A stretch of DNA of 64,000 nt, taken from positions 5,077 through 69,076 of the forward strand of contig JAXHLO010000012.1 of the NCBI GenBank assembly GCA_034522075.1. Direction: 5' to 3'. Each line of letters begins with the position of its first letter. The first letter of the stretch is position 1. A program made the translations under genes and the position numbers. Source of the stretch: UBA7803 sp034522075. Lineage in GTDB: Bacteria > Pseudomonadota > Gammaproteobacteria > Pseudomonadales > Azotimanducaceae. The notes beneath the pieces were generated by a model. That model was not told where the DNA came from, ran no database searches, and saw only the letters and a list, made by a program, of their open reading frames with translations. Shown here piece after piece: positions 8,409 to 15,812 of the stretch.

Positions 8409-8903
8409 ATGGCCAGAACCGTCGTCGATCTCGATAACCTGCCTGCCGTAGCCGCCCCCGGCCGCATCGCCATTCTCCAGTCCAAGTGGTATCCGGAGAT
8501 CGTTGGCAGTATGGCGTCGGTGTGCGCGCGGGTGCTCGAATCGGCGGGTTATCGGCGCATCGAGTCACATGTCCTGCCGGGCTCGCTGGAGCTGCCGCTG
8601 GCGGCGGCCGACCTGCTGGCCACCGACCGAGCCGGTGATCTGGATGCGGTGATCTGCTTCGGCGTCATCGTCAAGGGCGAGACCCTGCACTTCGAGATGA
8701 TCACCCACGAATGCATGCGCGGCCTCGGCGCCGTGAGCCTGGAATTTCGTCGGCCGGTGGTGGTGGAAGTGCTGCCGGTGCTGGATATCGAACATGCGCG
8801 GGCCCGGGCTGCCGACGACGAGTACAACAAGGGTTACGAAGCCGCCGCTGCAGCCATCGAGATGATTCACTGGCGTCAGACGACGCTGGGACCAGCCGGC
8901 TAA
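8409..8903 (+). CDS. ribH: 6,7-dimethyl-8-ribityllumazine synthase family protein
   Basis: A 164-aa member of the lumazine synthase family, which condenses the ribityl-diamino-uracil with dihydroxybutanone phosphate in riboflavin synthesis. Family landmarks are VLPGSLELPLAA, the catalytic His region GVIVKGETLHFEMI, and the C-terminal NKGYEAAAAAIEM. The usual phosphate-loop RAG reads RAA, and the N-terminal substrate aromatic is in SKWYPEIV. The sequence is somewhat divergent from standard RibH and stands alone, with no ribBA, ribE or nusB nearby, so it may be a second paralogue. Its stop overlaps that of smpB by four bases (convergent). Confidence 0.85.
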   Translation: MARTVVDLDNLPAVAAPGRIAILQSKWYPEIVGSMASVCARVLESAGYRRIESHVLPGSLELPLAAADLLATDRAGDLDAVICFGVIVKGETLHFEMITHECMRGLGAVSLEFRRPVVVEVLPVLDIEHARARAADDEYNKGYEAAAAAIEMIHWRQTTLGPAG

Positions 8904-9376
8904 CCGGTCTGCTTCATGATGCGCTCTTTCTGCCGCTGCCACTCGCGGGCTTTCTCCGTGGCGCGTTTGTCGTGCTGCTTCTTGCCCTTGGCCAGGGCTA
9001 CCTCGCATTTGACCCGCTGACCTTTCCAGTACAGCGCGGTGGCGACGCAGGTAAAGCCCTTCTGCTGGGTGGCCACGTAGATCCGGTGAATCTCGCGGGC
9101 GTGCAGTAACAGCTTGCGGGTGCGCTGGGGGTCCGGCACCACGTGGCTCGATGCGCTGGCCAGCGGTGTGATGTTGGCGCCCAGCAGCCAGGCTTCACCG
9201 TCTTTGATCAGCACATAGGAGTCGACGAGCTGCGCTTTACCTTGCCGCAGACTCTTGACCTCCCAGCCCTCCAGCGCAAGGCCGGCTTCGAACTTTTCTT
9301 CGAGCAGGTAGTCGTGGCGCGCGCGCTTGTTCAGCGCGATCGTCGAAGAGGCGGCCTTGGGTTTGCTTTTCGTCAT
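8900..9376 (-). CDS. smpB: SsrA-binding protein SmpB
   Basis: A 158-aa SmpB, partner of tmRNA in rescue of stalled ribosomes. The family core NKRARHDYLLEEKFEAGL, GWEVKSLRQGKAQL and the basic tail KGKKQHDKRATEKAREW are all present. The frame extends upstream, but the start at 9376 (MTKSKPKA) matches the normal family N-terminus and length. It converges with the ribH-like gene and diverges from the sodium symporter. The ssrA RNA itself is not visible in this window. Confidence 0.96.
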   Translation of the reverse strand: MTKSKPKAASSTIALNKRARHDYLLEEKFEAGLALEGWEVKSLRQGKAQLVDSYVLIKDGEAWLLGANITPLASASSHVVPDPQRTRKLLLHAREIHRIYVATQQKGFTCVATALYWKGQRVKCEVALAKGKKQHDKRATEKAREWQRQKERIMKQTG

Positions 9377-9458
9377 GGGCGAATTATAGAGGTGAAGCTT
9401 GTGGCGGTTATAGCGTTGCGCCAAAATGCCCCGCCAACACAGGCTGCCCGGGGGTTTA

Positions 9459-10820
9459 ATGGCTGTCAGCACCGAGTCCCGCCATGGGATGTGGTCCAGC
9501 CGGTGGCTGTTCATACTCGCCGCGGCCGGCTCCGCCGTCGGTCTCGGCAATATCTGGAAGTTTCCCTACATCGCCGGAGAGAATGGCGGCGGTGCCTTCG
9601 TCATCATCTATCTGGCCTGTGTGGCCTTCGTCGGCCTGCCCATCATGATGGCCGAGGTCATGCTCGGCCGCGAAGGCCGGCAAAGCCCCATCAACACCAT
9701 GCGCGCGCTGGTGCAGCAGCACCACCGCAACCCGGCCTGGGTCCTGATCGGCTGGATGGGCGTGCTCGCCGGGTTTCTCATATTGTCCTACTACACGGTG
9801 ATCGCCGGCTGGGCGCTGTACTACGTCCTGCAGATGGCGCAGGGGACCATGGACGGTGCCTCGGGAGACTTCGCGGCGGCCACGTTCAACGATTTTCTGG
9901 CGGATCCCTGGCAACTGGTCTTCTGGCAGACCGTGTTCATGGCCGCTACGGTTTTCATCATTGCCCGTGGTGTGATCAAGGGCCTCGAGGCCGCGATCCG
10001 CTGGTTCATGCCGATTCTTTTCATTCTGCTGATGGTGCTGCTGGGCTATTCCGTGACCACCGATGGATTTCAGCAGGGTTTCGACTTCATGTTCGCGCTG
10101 AACTGGGAAAATGTCAGCGGTCAGACCGTGCTGGTGGCCATGGGGCAGGCATTCTTCACCCTGAGCCTGGGGATGGGCGCCATCATGGCTTATGGCGCAT
10201 ACGTGCCGAGCACCGCCTCCATTGCCAGCACCGTCGGGTTCATCGCCGTCCTCGATACCACGGTGGCGATAGCGGCGGGCCTGGCGATCTTTCCCATCGT
10301 CTTCGCCAATGGTCTGGAGCCGGGCCAGGGGCCGGGGCTCATGTTCGTCACCATTCCGCTGGCGTTCGGCCAGATGCCGTTGGGTGCTCTGTTCGGTACG
10401 CTGTTCTTCGTGCTGGTGAGCTTTGCGGCCATCACCTCCGCCATCTCCATTTCCGAGCCGGCTCTGGCTTACCTGGTGGAGACCTACAACGCCAAACGCG
10501 CGCGGGTGGCCATCTCCCTGGGCGTCATAAGCTGGGTGCTGGGAATCGGTACGGTGCTGTCCTTCAACGTCTGGGCCGAGGTGCACATCGTCGGCGAGCT
10601 GACCTTCTTCGATTTCGTCGACTACGTGTCGCAGAACATCATGCTGCCGCTTGGCGGCATGTTGATTGCTCTGTTTGCCGCCTGGGGATTGCCGAAGACC
10701 GTCATCGGCAGCCAGCTCGGGCTGCAGCAACCCTGGGTGAACGTGGTCTGGAAGCTCATCTGCGGCGTGGTCGCGCCGCTGGGCGTCCTGGCCGTTTTCA
10801 TCGGCACGATTCTGGGATAG
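9459..10820 (+). CDS. sodium-dependent symporter of the neurotransmitter:sodium symporter (NSS/SNF) family
   Basis: A 453-aa integral inner-membrane protein with about 11-12 hydrophobic helices, similar in size to bacterial LeuT/MhsT-type transporters. The hallmark first helix, with the unwound Na+/substrate site, reads GSAVGLGNIWKFPYIAGENG. The sixth-helix region (FFTLSLGMGAIMAYGAY) and VSFAAITSAISISE in helix 8 also fit. I chose ATG 9459 (GGGGG seven bases upstream) over the earlier ATG 9426. The likely substrate is an amino acid, but this is inference. It is divergent from smpB with a short shared promoter region and is followed ten bases later by ratA. Confidence 0.92.
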   Translation: MAVSTESRHGMWSSRWLFILAAAGSAVGLGNIWKFPYIAGENGGGAFVIIYLACVAFVGLPIMMAEVMLGREGRQSPINTMRALVQQHHRNPAWVLIGWMGVLAGFLILSYYTVIAGWALYYVLQMAQGTMDGASGDFAAATFNDFLADPWQLVFWQTVFMAATVFIIARGVIKGLEAAIRWFMPILFILLMVLLGYSVTTDGFQQGFDFMFALNWENVSGQTVLVAMGQAFFTLSLGMGAIMAYGAYVPSTASIASTVGFIAVLDTTVAIAAGLAIFPIVFANGLEPGQGPGLMFVTIPLAFGQMPLGALFGTLFFVLVSFAAITSAISISEPALAYLVETYNAKRARVAISLGVISWVLGIGTVLSFNVWAEVHIVGELTFFDFVDYVSQNIMLPLGGMLIALFAAWGLPKTVIGSQLGLQQPWVNVVWKLICGVVAPLGVLAVFIGTILG

Positions 10821-10829
10821 CGGGTCGGG

Positions 10830-11279
10830 GTGCCGGTCATTCACCGATCCGCGCTGCTGCCGCTGCCGGTGCACCGGGTGTTCGACGTGGTGAGCGATGT
10901 GGCCAGGTACCCGGAGTTTCTGCCCTGGTGCCGGGACGCCAGGGTTCTCGAGGAAGGCGATGCAGAGCTCGTCGCCGAACTGCAACTCGATGCCCCGGGC
11001 ATGCGTCAGCGCTTCACCACGCGCAACGTCATGCGCCCGTTTCAACGTATCGAGCTGCACCTGGTGTCCGGCCCGTTCCGCACCTTCGAGGGTGTGTGGC
11101 ACTTCAAACGTCTGGGCGGCGATATGGGCTGCCGGGTGGAACTGGATCTGCGCTTCGAGCTGTCCGGTGCCCGCGGGCTGATCGGCAATGCCTTTTCCGG
11201 CCTGTTCGTCAGCGCTGCGGACCAGATGGTCGATGCTTTCTGCCGGCGCGCGGCCGAGCTGGACAACGGCCATGCCTGA
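10830..11279 (+). CDS. ratA: RatA-type START/COQ10 domain protein
   Basis: A 149-aa single-domain protein of the polyketide cyclase/COQ10-like family that includes E. coli RatA (reported to inhibit 70S assembly) and mitochondrial Coq10 (ubiquinone binding). Landmarks are HRSALLPLPVHRVFDVV, YPEFLPWC, PFRTFEGVWHF and the C-terminal GLFVSAADQMVDAF. It starts at GTG 10830, ten bases after the symporter stop. Its end overlaps rnfH by eight bases, the classic ratA-rnfH arrangement next to smpB. Confidence 0.93.
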   Translation: MPVIHRSALLPLPVHRVFDVVSDVARYPEFLPWCRDARVLEEGDAELVAELQLDAPGMRQRFTTRNVMRPFQRIELHLVSGPFRTFEGVWHFKRLGGDMGCRVELDLRFELSGARGLIGNAFSGLFVSAADQMVDAFCRRAAELDNGHA

Positions 11280-11565
11280 CGGCGTCGCTGTGGAGGTGGT
11301 CTATGCGTTGCCGGAGGCGCAGTATGTGGAGCGCCTGAGTCTGCCGGCGGGTGCGACGGTGGCCGATGCGCTCGACGCCGTTCGCGGCCGGCCGCCGTTC
11401 GATACTCTGGCCCTCGAGCAGATGCCCGCGGGTATATTCGGTGATCGGGTGGAGCGCGGCCGTTGCCTGCAGCCGGGTGATCGGGTGGAGGTTTACCGGG
11501 AACTGATCATCGACCCGCGCGAGGCCCGGCGCCGGCGCGCGGCCCAGGGGCGGGACGGCGCTTAG
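11272..11565 (+). CDS. rnfH: RnfH/RatB family ubiquitin-fold protein
   Basis: A 97-aa protein of the UPF0125 (RnfH) family, a beta-grasp fold of unknown biochemical role always found after ratA. It has VEVVYALPEAQYVERLSLP at the start, GIFGDRVERGRCLQPGDRVE in the middle and ELIIDPREARRRRAA at the end. ATG 11272 lies inside the end of ratA (8-base overlap), suggesting translational coupling. Longer upstream starts would run back through ratA in another frame. It converges with bamE, with three bases between stops. Confidence 0.93.
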   Translation: MPDGVAVEVVYALPEAQYVERLSLPAGATVADALDAVRGRPPFDTLALEQMPAGIFGDRVERGRCLQPGDRVEVYRELIIDPREARRRRAAQGRDGA

Positions 11566-11568
11566 CCG

Positions 11569-11976
11569 TCAGAGATTGCGTTCCCCGTCCGACGCCGGAT
11601 CCGACTCGGCGCTGGCGGTGACCGGCTCTACCGATTCTTCCTTGGCCGCGGTGGGCGCGTAGTCGCCGGTGAAGTAGGCCAGCACACCATCTTCGAAATA
11701 CACGCTCACCCGCTTGCGCTCGTTGTAATAGCCGGGAATCTGCAGGGAGTAGATGTAATCCCAGCGCTCCTCATTGAAGGCGTTGCGGACCACCGGCTCA
11801 CCCATGACGAATGCCACCTGGCTGCGCGTCATGCCCGGTTTCAGCCGGTCGATCATCTCCTGCGTGATGACGTTGCCCTGCTGCACGGTGACCTTGTGCA
11901 CACGGGGCAGGCTGAAGCTGCAGGCAGCCGTGGCCAGTACCAGGCAGCCGAGCAGAAGAACGGAGAGTGCACGCAT
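11569..11976 (-). CDS. bamE: outer-membrane assembly lipoprotein BamE (SmpA/OmlA)
   Basis: A 135-aa lipoprotein, the small accessory subunit of the Bam complex that inserts beta-barrels. The signal peptide MRALSVLLLGCLVLATAAC gives the lipidated Cys. The mature part carries GNVITQEMIDRLKPGMTRSQ, VMGEP and WDYIYSLQIPG, as in the family. ATG 11976 is preferred over the in-frame 12018 because it puts the signal sequence at the N-terminus. The C-terminal 25 residues are Glu/Ser-rich and variable. In Pseudomonas the adjacent gene is fur; here it is recN, so fur is missing from this spot. Confidence 0.95.
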   Translation of the reverse strand: MRALSVLLLGCLVLATAACSFSLPRVHKVTVQQGNVITQEMIDRLKPGMTRSQVAFVMGEPVVRNAFNEERWDYIYSLQIPGYYNERKRVSVYFEDGVLAYFTGDYAPTAAKEESVEPVTASAESDPASDGERNL

Positions 11977-12053
11977 ATTGCTCACAGTGTCGCGGCAGGA
12001 GCGGCGCATGTTAACCACAGGGCAGCCCGGAAGAAAGGCATGGCCGGCGTTCG

Positions 12054-13709
12054 TCAGTTGCCGGCTTCGCTGAGCAAGGTGCGGGCGTAGTCGCGGGATT
12101 TGTCGGTAATGTCGGCGCCGGCGAGCATGCGCGCCAGCTCTTCCACCCGGGTGTCGGTGGCCAGGCCCTCGATGCGGGTGTCCTGCTCGGCGTCTTTGCT
12201 GACCCGCAGGTGATTGTGGCCCAGCGCGGCCACCTGGGGCGCGTGCGTAACACAGATGACCTGGGTGTTTACCGCCAGCGAGCGCAGCAGGCGGCCCACC
12301 ACGTCGGCCGTGGTGCCGCCGACGCCCACGTCGGCCTCGTCGAGCACCAGACAGGGCATGGCCGATTTCTCCGCTGCCACCACCTGAATAGCCAGCGCAA
12401 TCCGTGCCCTTTCGCCGCCTGAGGCGATCCGCTGGAGGGTGCCCGGCGGATATTTGGGGTTGGTGGTGACGTGGAATTCGGCACCTTCGAGGCCCGTTTC
12501 AGATTCGGCTGCAAAGAATTCCACCGTCAGCGAGCCGCCCTTGATACCCAGCGTCTCCATGCAGCCGCTCACGGCCCGGGCGAAGTCCCGGGCCGCCGAG
12601 CGGCGCTGCTTGGAGACCCGGGCCGCCTGCTTTTCGAACTCGGCACGATGTTCTCCGGCCGCGGCCCGCAGGTCGTCCAGCGATGAGCGGTCAGTGGATA
12701 TGCCCTGGAGCTCGGCGGCCAGGGCTTCCCCGTGGGCCGCCAGTTGCTCCGGCGCAACGCGGTGTTTGCGTGCCAGGTCATGGATGGCCGCCAAGCGGTC
12801 GTCCAGCGCCTGCAGCCGTTCGGGGTCGAGCTCCAGCGACGCATCGTAGCTGCGCAGGTCGCGGACCGCGTCGCGCAGCAGATCGTCGGCTGAGCGCACT
12901 GCGTCGCGCGCGGCCGCCAGGCGCGGGTGGTCGTCGTCCAGGTTGTCGAGCAGCCGCAGCACCCGGCCGGCGACCGCATCTTCGTCGAGGGCTTCCAGGC
13001 TCTGGCTGACGCTGGCCCGCAGATCCTGCACCTGGGACAGGCGCCGGTGCTCGCTCTCGATTGCCTCGAGTTCGCCCGGCGCGAGCCCCAGACCGTCGAG
13101 CTCTTCGAGCTGGTAAGTCAATAAAGTTGCCCGATCTTCGTGCTGCTGCAGCCGCCCTTCCAGCTCTGCCGCCTCGTCCCGGGCCCGTTTCCAGGCACGG
13201 AAACTGTCGCGGCAGGCGCGGCGCAGGGCCGTTTCCACGCCGAAGTCGTCGAGCAGGGCGAGCTGTACCCGGGGCTCGGTGATGCGCTGATTGTCGTGCT
13301 GGCCGTGAATGTCGATGAGGTCTTCACTCAAGGCGCGCAACACCTGCAGGGTAACCGGCGCGCCGTTGATGAACGCCCGGGATCGGCCGTCGGCACCGAC
13401 CACGCGCCGCACCAGGCAGCGATCGGGGCTGTCCGGGTCAGTGAGTGCTTGCTCTTCGAGTAATTGCCGGGCGCCGGGGTGGCTGCCGAGGTCGAATTCG
13501 GCGGTGATGTCCGCGCGGTCGGCACCGTGGCGCACCGTATCGGCGGCGGCGCGTTCGCCGAGGACCAGGCCCAGGGCACCGAGCAGAATGGATTTGCCCG
13601 CGCCGGATTCGCCGGTGATGACGGTCAGGCCGTCGGCAAAGGCGATATCCAGTGAGGCGACCAGGGCGAAGTCGCGTATGGTGAGTGATCTGAGTACGGC
13701 GGTAGCCAT
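12054..13709 (-). CDS. recN: DNA repair protein RecN
   Basis: A 551-aa SMC-like ATPase for double-strand-break repair, of normal family length. The Walker A motif is GESGAGKS near residue 35, the GQHDNQ motif (IHGQHDNQRIT) follows, and the C-terminal half has the ABC signature ASGGERARIALAIQ and Walker B CLVLDEADVGVGG. The central part (about 160-340) is Ala/Leu/Arg/Glu-rich coiled coil. It is divergent from hrcA across about 100 bases. No convincing LexA box is visible in that gap. Confidence 0.97.
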   Translation of the reverse strand: MATAVLRSLTIRDFALVASLDIAFADGLTVITGESGAGKSILLGALGLVLGERAAADTVRHGADRADITAEFDLGSHPGARQLLEEQALTDPDSPDRCLVRRVVGADGRSRAFINGAPVTLQVLRALSEDLIDIHGQHDNQRITEPRVQLALLDDFGVETALRRACRDSFRAWKRARDEAAELEGRLQQHEDRATLLTYQLEELDGLGLAPGELEAIESEHRRLSQVQDLRASVSQSLEALDEDAVAGRVLRLLDNLDDDHPRLAAARDAVRSADDLLRDAVRDLRSYDASLELDPERLQALDDRLAAIHDLARKHRVAPEQLAAHGEALAAELQGISTDRSSLDDLRAAAGEHRAEFEKQAARVSKQRRSAARDFARAVSGCMETLGIKGGSLTVEFFAAESETGLEGAEFHVTTNPKYPPGTLQRIASGGERARIALAIQVVAAEKSAMPCLVLDEADVGVGGTTADVVGRLLRSLAVNTQVICVTHAPQVAALGHNHLRVSKDAEQDTRIEGLATDTRVEELARMLAGADITDKSRDYARTLLSEAGN

Positions 13710-13712
13710 CGC

Positions 13713-13740
13713 TTGACTAAGTGAGGTAAACGTTCATAAG
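13713..13740 (+). promoter_or_regulatory. possible promoter for hrcA
   Basis: TTGACT (13713-13718) is followed after 16 bases by CATAAG (13735-13740), a modest sigma-70-type pair in the recN-hrcA gap, placing the start of transcription about 60 bases before hrcA. The first half, GCTTGACTAA, also partly resembles a sigma-32 -35 box, but no CCCCAT-type -10 follows. No CIRCE inverted repeat is present in the gap. Confidence 0.3.
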
Positions 13741-13810
13741 TTGCTATCAGGTTGCCAGAGACGGACGTTACAGCAGCGGACAGCGCTTCCACAGTAAAGT
13801 TGTATTGGTG

Positions 13811-14854
13811 ATGAGAAAGCAAGCGGAAGATAGCCTCGACGAGCGTGCGCAGCTAGTGTTCAAGCTGCTCGTCGAGCACTACATCTCCGAGGGGACCCCG
13901 GTGCCGTCGCGGCTGCTGGCGACCCAGCCCGGCGTGGACGTCAGCCCGGCAACGGTGCGCAACGTGCTGGCGGATCTCGAGGCCCAGGGGCTGGTGCGCT
14001 CTCCGCACACGTCGGCCGGCAAGGTGCCGACCAACCGGGGTCTGCGTTTCTTCGTCGACAGTCTGCTGCGCGTGCAGCCGCTGGACGAGCGGGACGTGCT
14101 GCGCCTGCAGGGCGAGCTGAACCCGGATCTGTCGCCCAAGGAACTGGTGGAGTCCGCTTCCACCCTGCTGTCGCATCTGACCCACATGACCTGTGTCATC
14201 ACCCTGCCGCGGCGCGAGAAGGTCGCGCTGCGGCATGTGGAGTTCCTGCCTCTGTCCGACCGGCGGGTGCTGGTGATTCTGGTGCTCAACGACCGAGAGG
14301 TGCAGAACCGGGTGATCCACACCGATCGCGAGTACGCCGAGACGGAGCTGAACCAGGCTGCCAACTACATCAACCGTGAGTTCGGCGGTTTCACCCTGCT
14401 GCGGGTCCGCGAGGCTCTGCTGGAGAGCATGCAGGCGGACAAAGACCGTATGGACGGACTCATGCAGACCGCCCTGGACGTGGCCAGCCGGGCTTTCGAC
14501 GAAGGCGGCACGGAAAGCGGCAACGAACTGGTGGTGGCCGGCGAGACCAACCTGCTCGATTTCGGCGATACCGATCAGGTGCGGCGCCTGTTCGAGGCGT
14601 TTTCCCGCAAGGGCGGTATTCTTCATCTGCTCGACCGCTGCCTGGACAGTCAGGGCATTCAGCTGTTCATCGGCGAAGAATCGGGATATCAGTTGCTCGA
14701 CGAACTCAGCCTGGTGACCTCGTCCTACGAGGTGCAGGGCCAGCTTGCCGGCGTGCTCGGGGTGGTAGGCCCCACCCGCATGGCCTACCAGGAGGTCATT
14801 CCGGTGGTGGACGTCACCGCCCGCGTCCTGAGTGCCGCCATGAATCGCGCCTGA
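13811..14854 (+). CDS. hrcA: heat-inducible transcription repressor HrcA
   Basis: A 347-aa HrcA, the repressor that binds CIRCE operators and is folded by GroEL. The N-terminal winged helix is seen in AQLVFKLLVEHYISEGTPV and SPATVRNVLADLEAQGLV followed by SPHTSAGKVPTNRGLRFFVD. The C-terminal GAF-like part has QLFIGEESGYQLLDELSLV and GVVGPTRMAYQEVIPVVD. Adjacent TTG (13805), GTG (13808) and ATG (13811) are alternative starts; no clear ribosome site decides. It lies upstream of grpE-dnaK-dnaJ on the same strand, as in Xanthomonas-like genomes, not in E. coli or Pseudomonas. Confidence 0.95.
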   Translation: MRKQAEDSLDERAQLVFKLLVEHYISEGTPVPSRLLATQPGVDVSPATVRNVLADLEAQGLVRSPHTSAGKVPTNRGLRFFVDSLLRVQPLDERDVLRLQGELNPDLSPKELVESASTLLSHLTHMTCVITLPRREKVALRHVEFLPLSDRRVLVILVLNDREVQNRVIHTDREYAETELNQAANYINREFGGFTLLRVREALLESMQADKDRMDGLMQTALDVASRAFDEGGTESGNELVVAGETNLLDFGDTDQVRRLFEAFSRKGGILHLLDRCLDSQGIQLFIGEESGYQLLDELSLVTSSYEVQGQLAGVLGVVGPTRMAYQEVIPVVDVTARVLSAAMNRA

Positions 14855-14895
14855 CCGGCGCTTGCGCTGCCACGACACTCGGCAACCGCCCCGGG

Positions 14896-14925
14896 GGTTG
14901 AATTATCCGGGTAGTACCCCAGATA
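14896..14925 (+). promoter_or_regulatory. sigma-32-type heat-shock promoter upstream of grpE
   Basis: GGTTGAA (14896-14902) is followed after 14 bases by CCCCAGATA (14917-14925), close to the RpoH consensus CTTGAA-N(13-15)-CCCCATnTA. It lies about 95 bases before the grpE start and after hrcA, so it would drive grpE and probably dnaK and dnaJ on heat shock. Confidence 0.65.
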
Positions 14926-15018
14926 CCATCATGAAGCGGGAAGCGGGGCTCCAGCGGCACGACAGTCGCGGTCCCGATGCCCCGACGGATGCCATTGCCA
15001 AACGGGAGAGAAGCACTC

Positions 15019-15648
15019 ATGGCGGATGACGACACCCCCCGGCGGGCGGCGGGTTCGGAGGACAACCGCGCGCGCGGCGCGGCCGCTGCGGAGCAACGGC
15101 CGGATGCGCCGGAGGCCGCTGGTGCGGGCGCGGGAACGCCGGAGAACGCCGGTGAGGACACGCCGGACGTTCTGCGCAGCCGCCTCGAGGAGCTCGAACA
15201 GAAGGTCGAGAGCTATCGGGATCAGGCCCTGCGCGCCCAGGCCGAGGCAGAGAACACCCGGCGCCGCGCCAGCCGCGACGTCGAGCACGCGCACAAGTTT
15301 GCGCTGGAAAAGTTCACCGCCGAGCTGCTGCCGGTGATCGACAGCCTCGAGAAGGCGGTAGAAGCGGCTTCCGACAGCGAATCCGCCGGCGCCATCGCCG
15401 AGGGTGTGGAGCTGTCGCTGAAGCTGTTCCTGTCCGTGCTGGAGAAGCACGGCATAGAGCAGATCGACCCGGCCGGCGAGCCGTTCGATCCGCAGGTGCA
15501 CGAGGCCATGACCATGGTGCCGAGCCACCACGCCGAGCCGAATTCAGTGGTGGAAGTCATGCAGCGCGGTTATCTGCTCAACGGCCGTCTGGTGCGTGCA
15601 GCCAAGGTCGTTGTGGCCCGGGCGCCGGCCCCGGACAGCGCGCCGTAG
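15019..15648 (+). CDS. grpE: nucleotide exchange factor GrpE
   Basis: A 209-aa GrpE, the co-chaperone that releases ADP from DnaK. The N-terminal 60 residues are acidic, Ala/Gly-rich and disordered. The coiled-coil (LRSRLEELEQKVESYRDQ) and the core AEAENTRRRASRDVEHAHKF, FTAELLPVIDSLEKAVEA and HEAMTMVPS are typical. ATG 15019, with GGGAGAG nine bases upstream, is chosen over an upstream ATG at 14977. The low-complexity head is longer than in E. coli (197 aa). Confidence 0.96.
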   Translation: MADDDTPRRAAGSEDNRARGAAAAEQRPDAPEAAGAGAGTPENAGEDTPDVLRSRLEELEQKVESYRDQALRAQAEAENTRRRASRDVEHAHKFALEKFTAELLPVIDSLEKAVEAASDSESAGAIAEGVELSLKLFLSVLEKHGIEQIDPAGEPFDPQVHEAMTMVPSHHAEPNSVVEVMQRGYLLNGRLVRAAKVVVARAPAPDSAP

Positions 15649-15716
15649 TCCGACAACGGCGGCCAATGAGCGCCTGCAGCCGACCAGCGGATATCCCTGC
15701 CGGCGTGCCGGAGGGG

Positions 15717-15744
15717 TTGAAAGCGTCGCCGGCGCACCGATATA
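15717..15744 (+). promoter_or_regulatory. sigma-32-like promoter upstream of dnaK
   Basis: TTGAA (15717-15721), preceded by GG, then 13 bases, then CACCGATATA (15735-15744), which shares six to seven positions with the RpoH -10 CCCCATnTA. It sits about 70 bases before dnaK. It is weaker than the grpE copy but has the same layout, suggesting dnaK has its own heat-shock start. Confidence 0.45.
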
Positions 15745-15812
15745 GAAGCTAGACATGTACATCAGGGTCCGGGATTTCCCGGCACATACGCAAGATTCTG
15801 GAGAACATCGAC

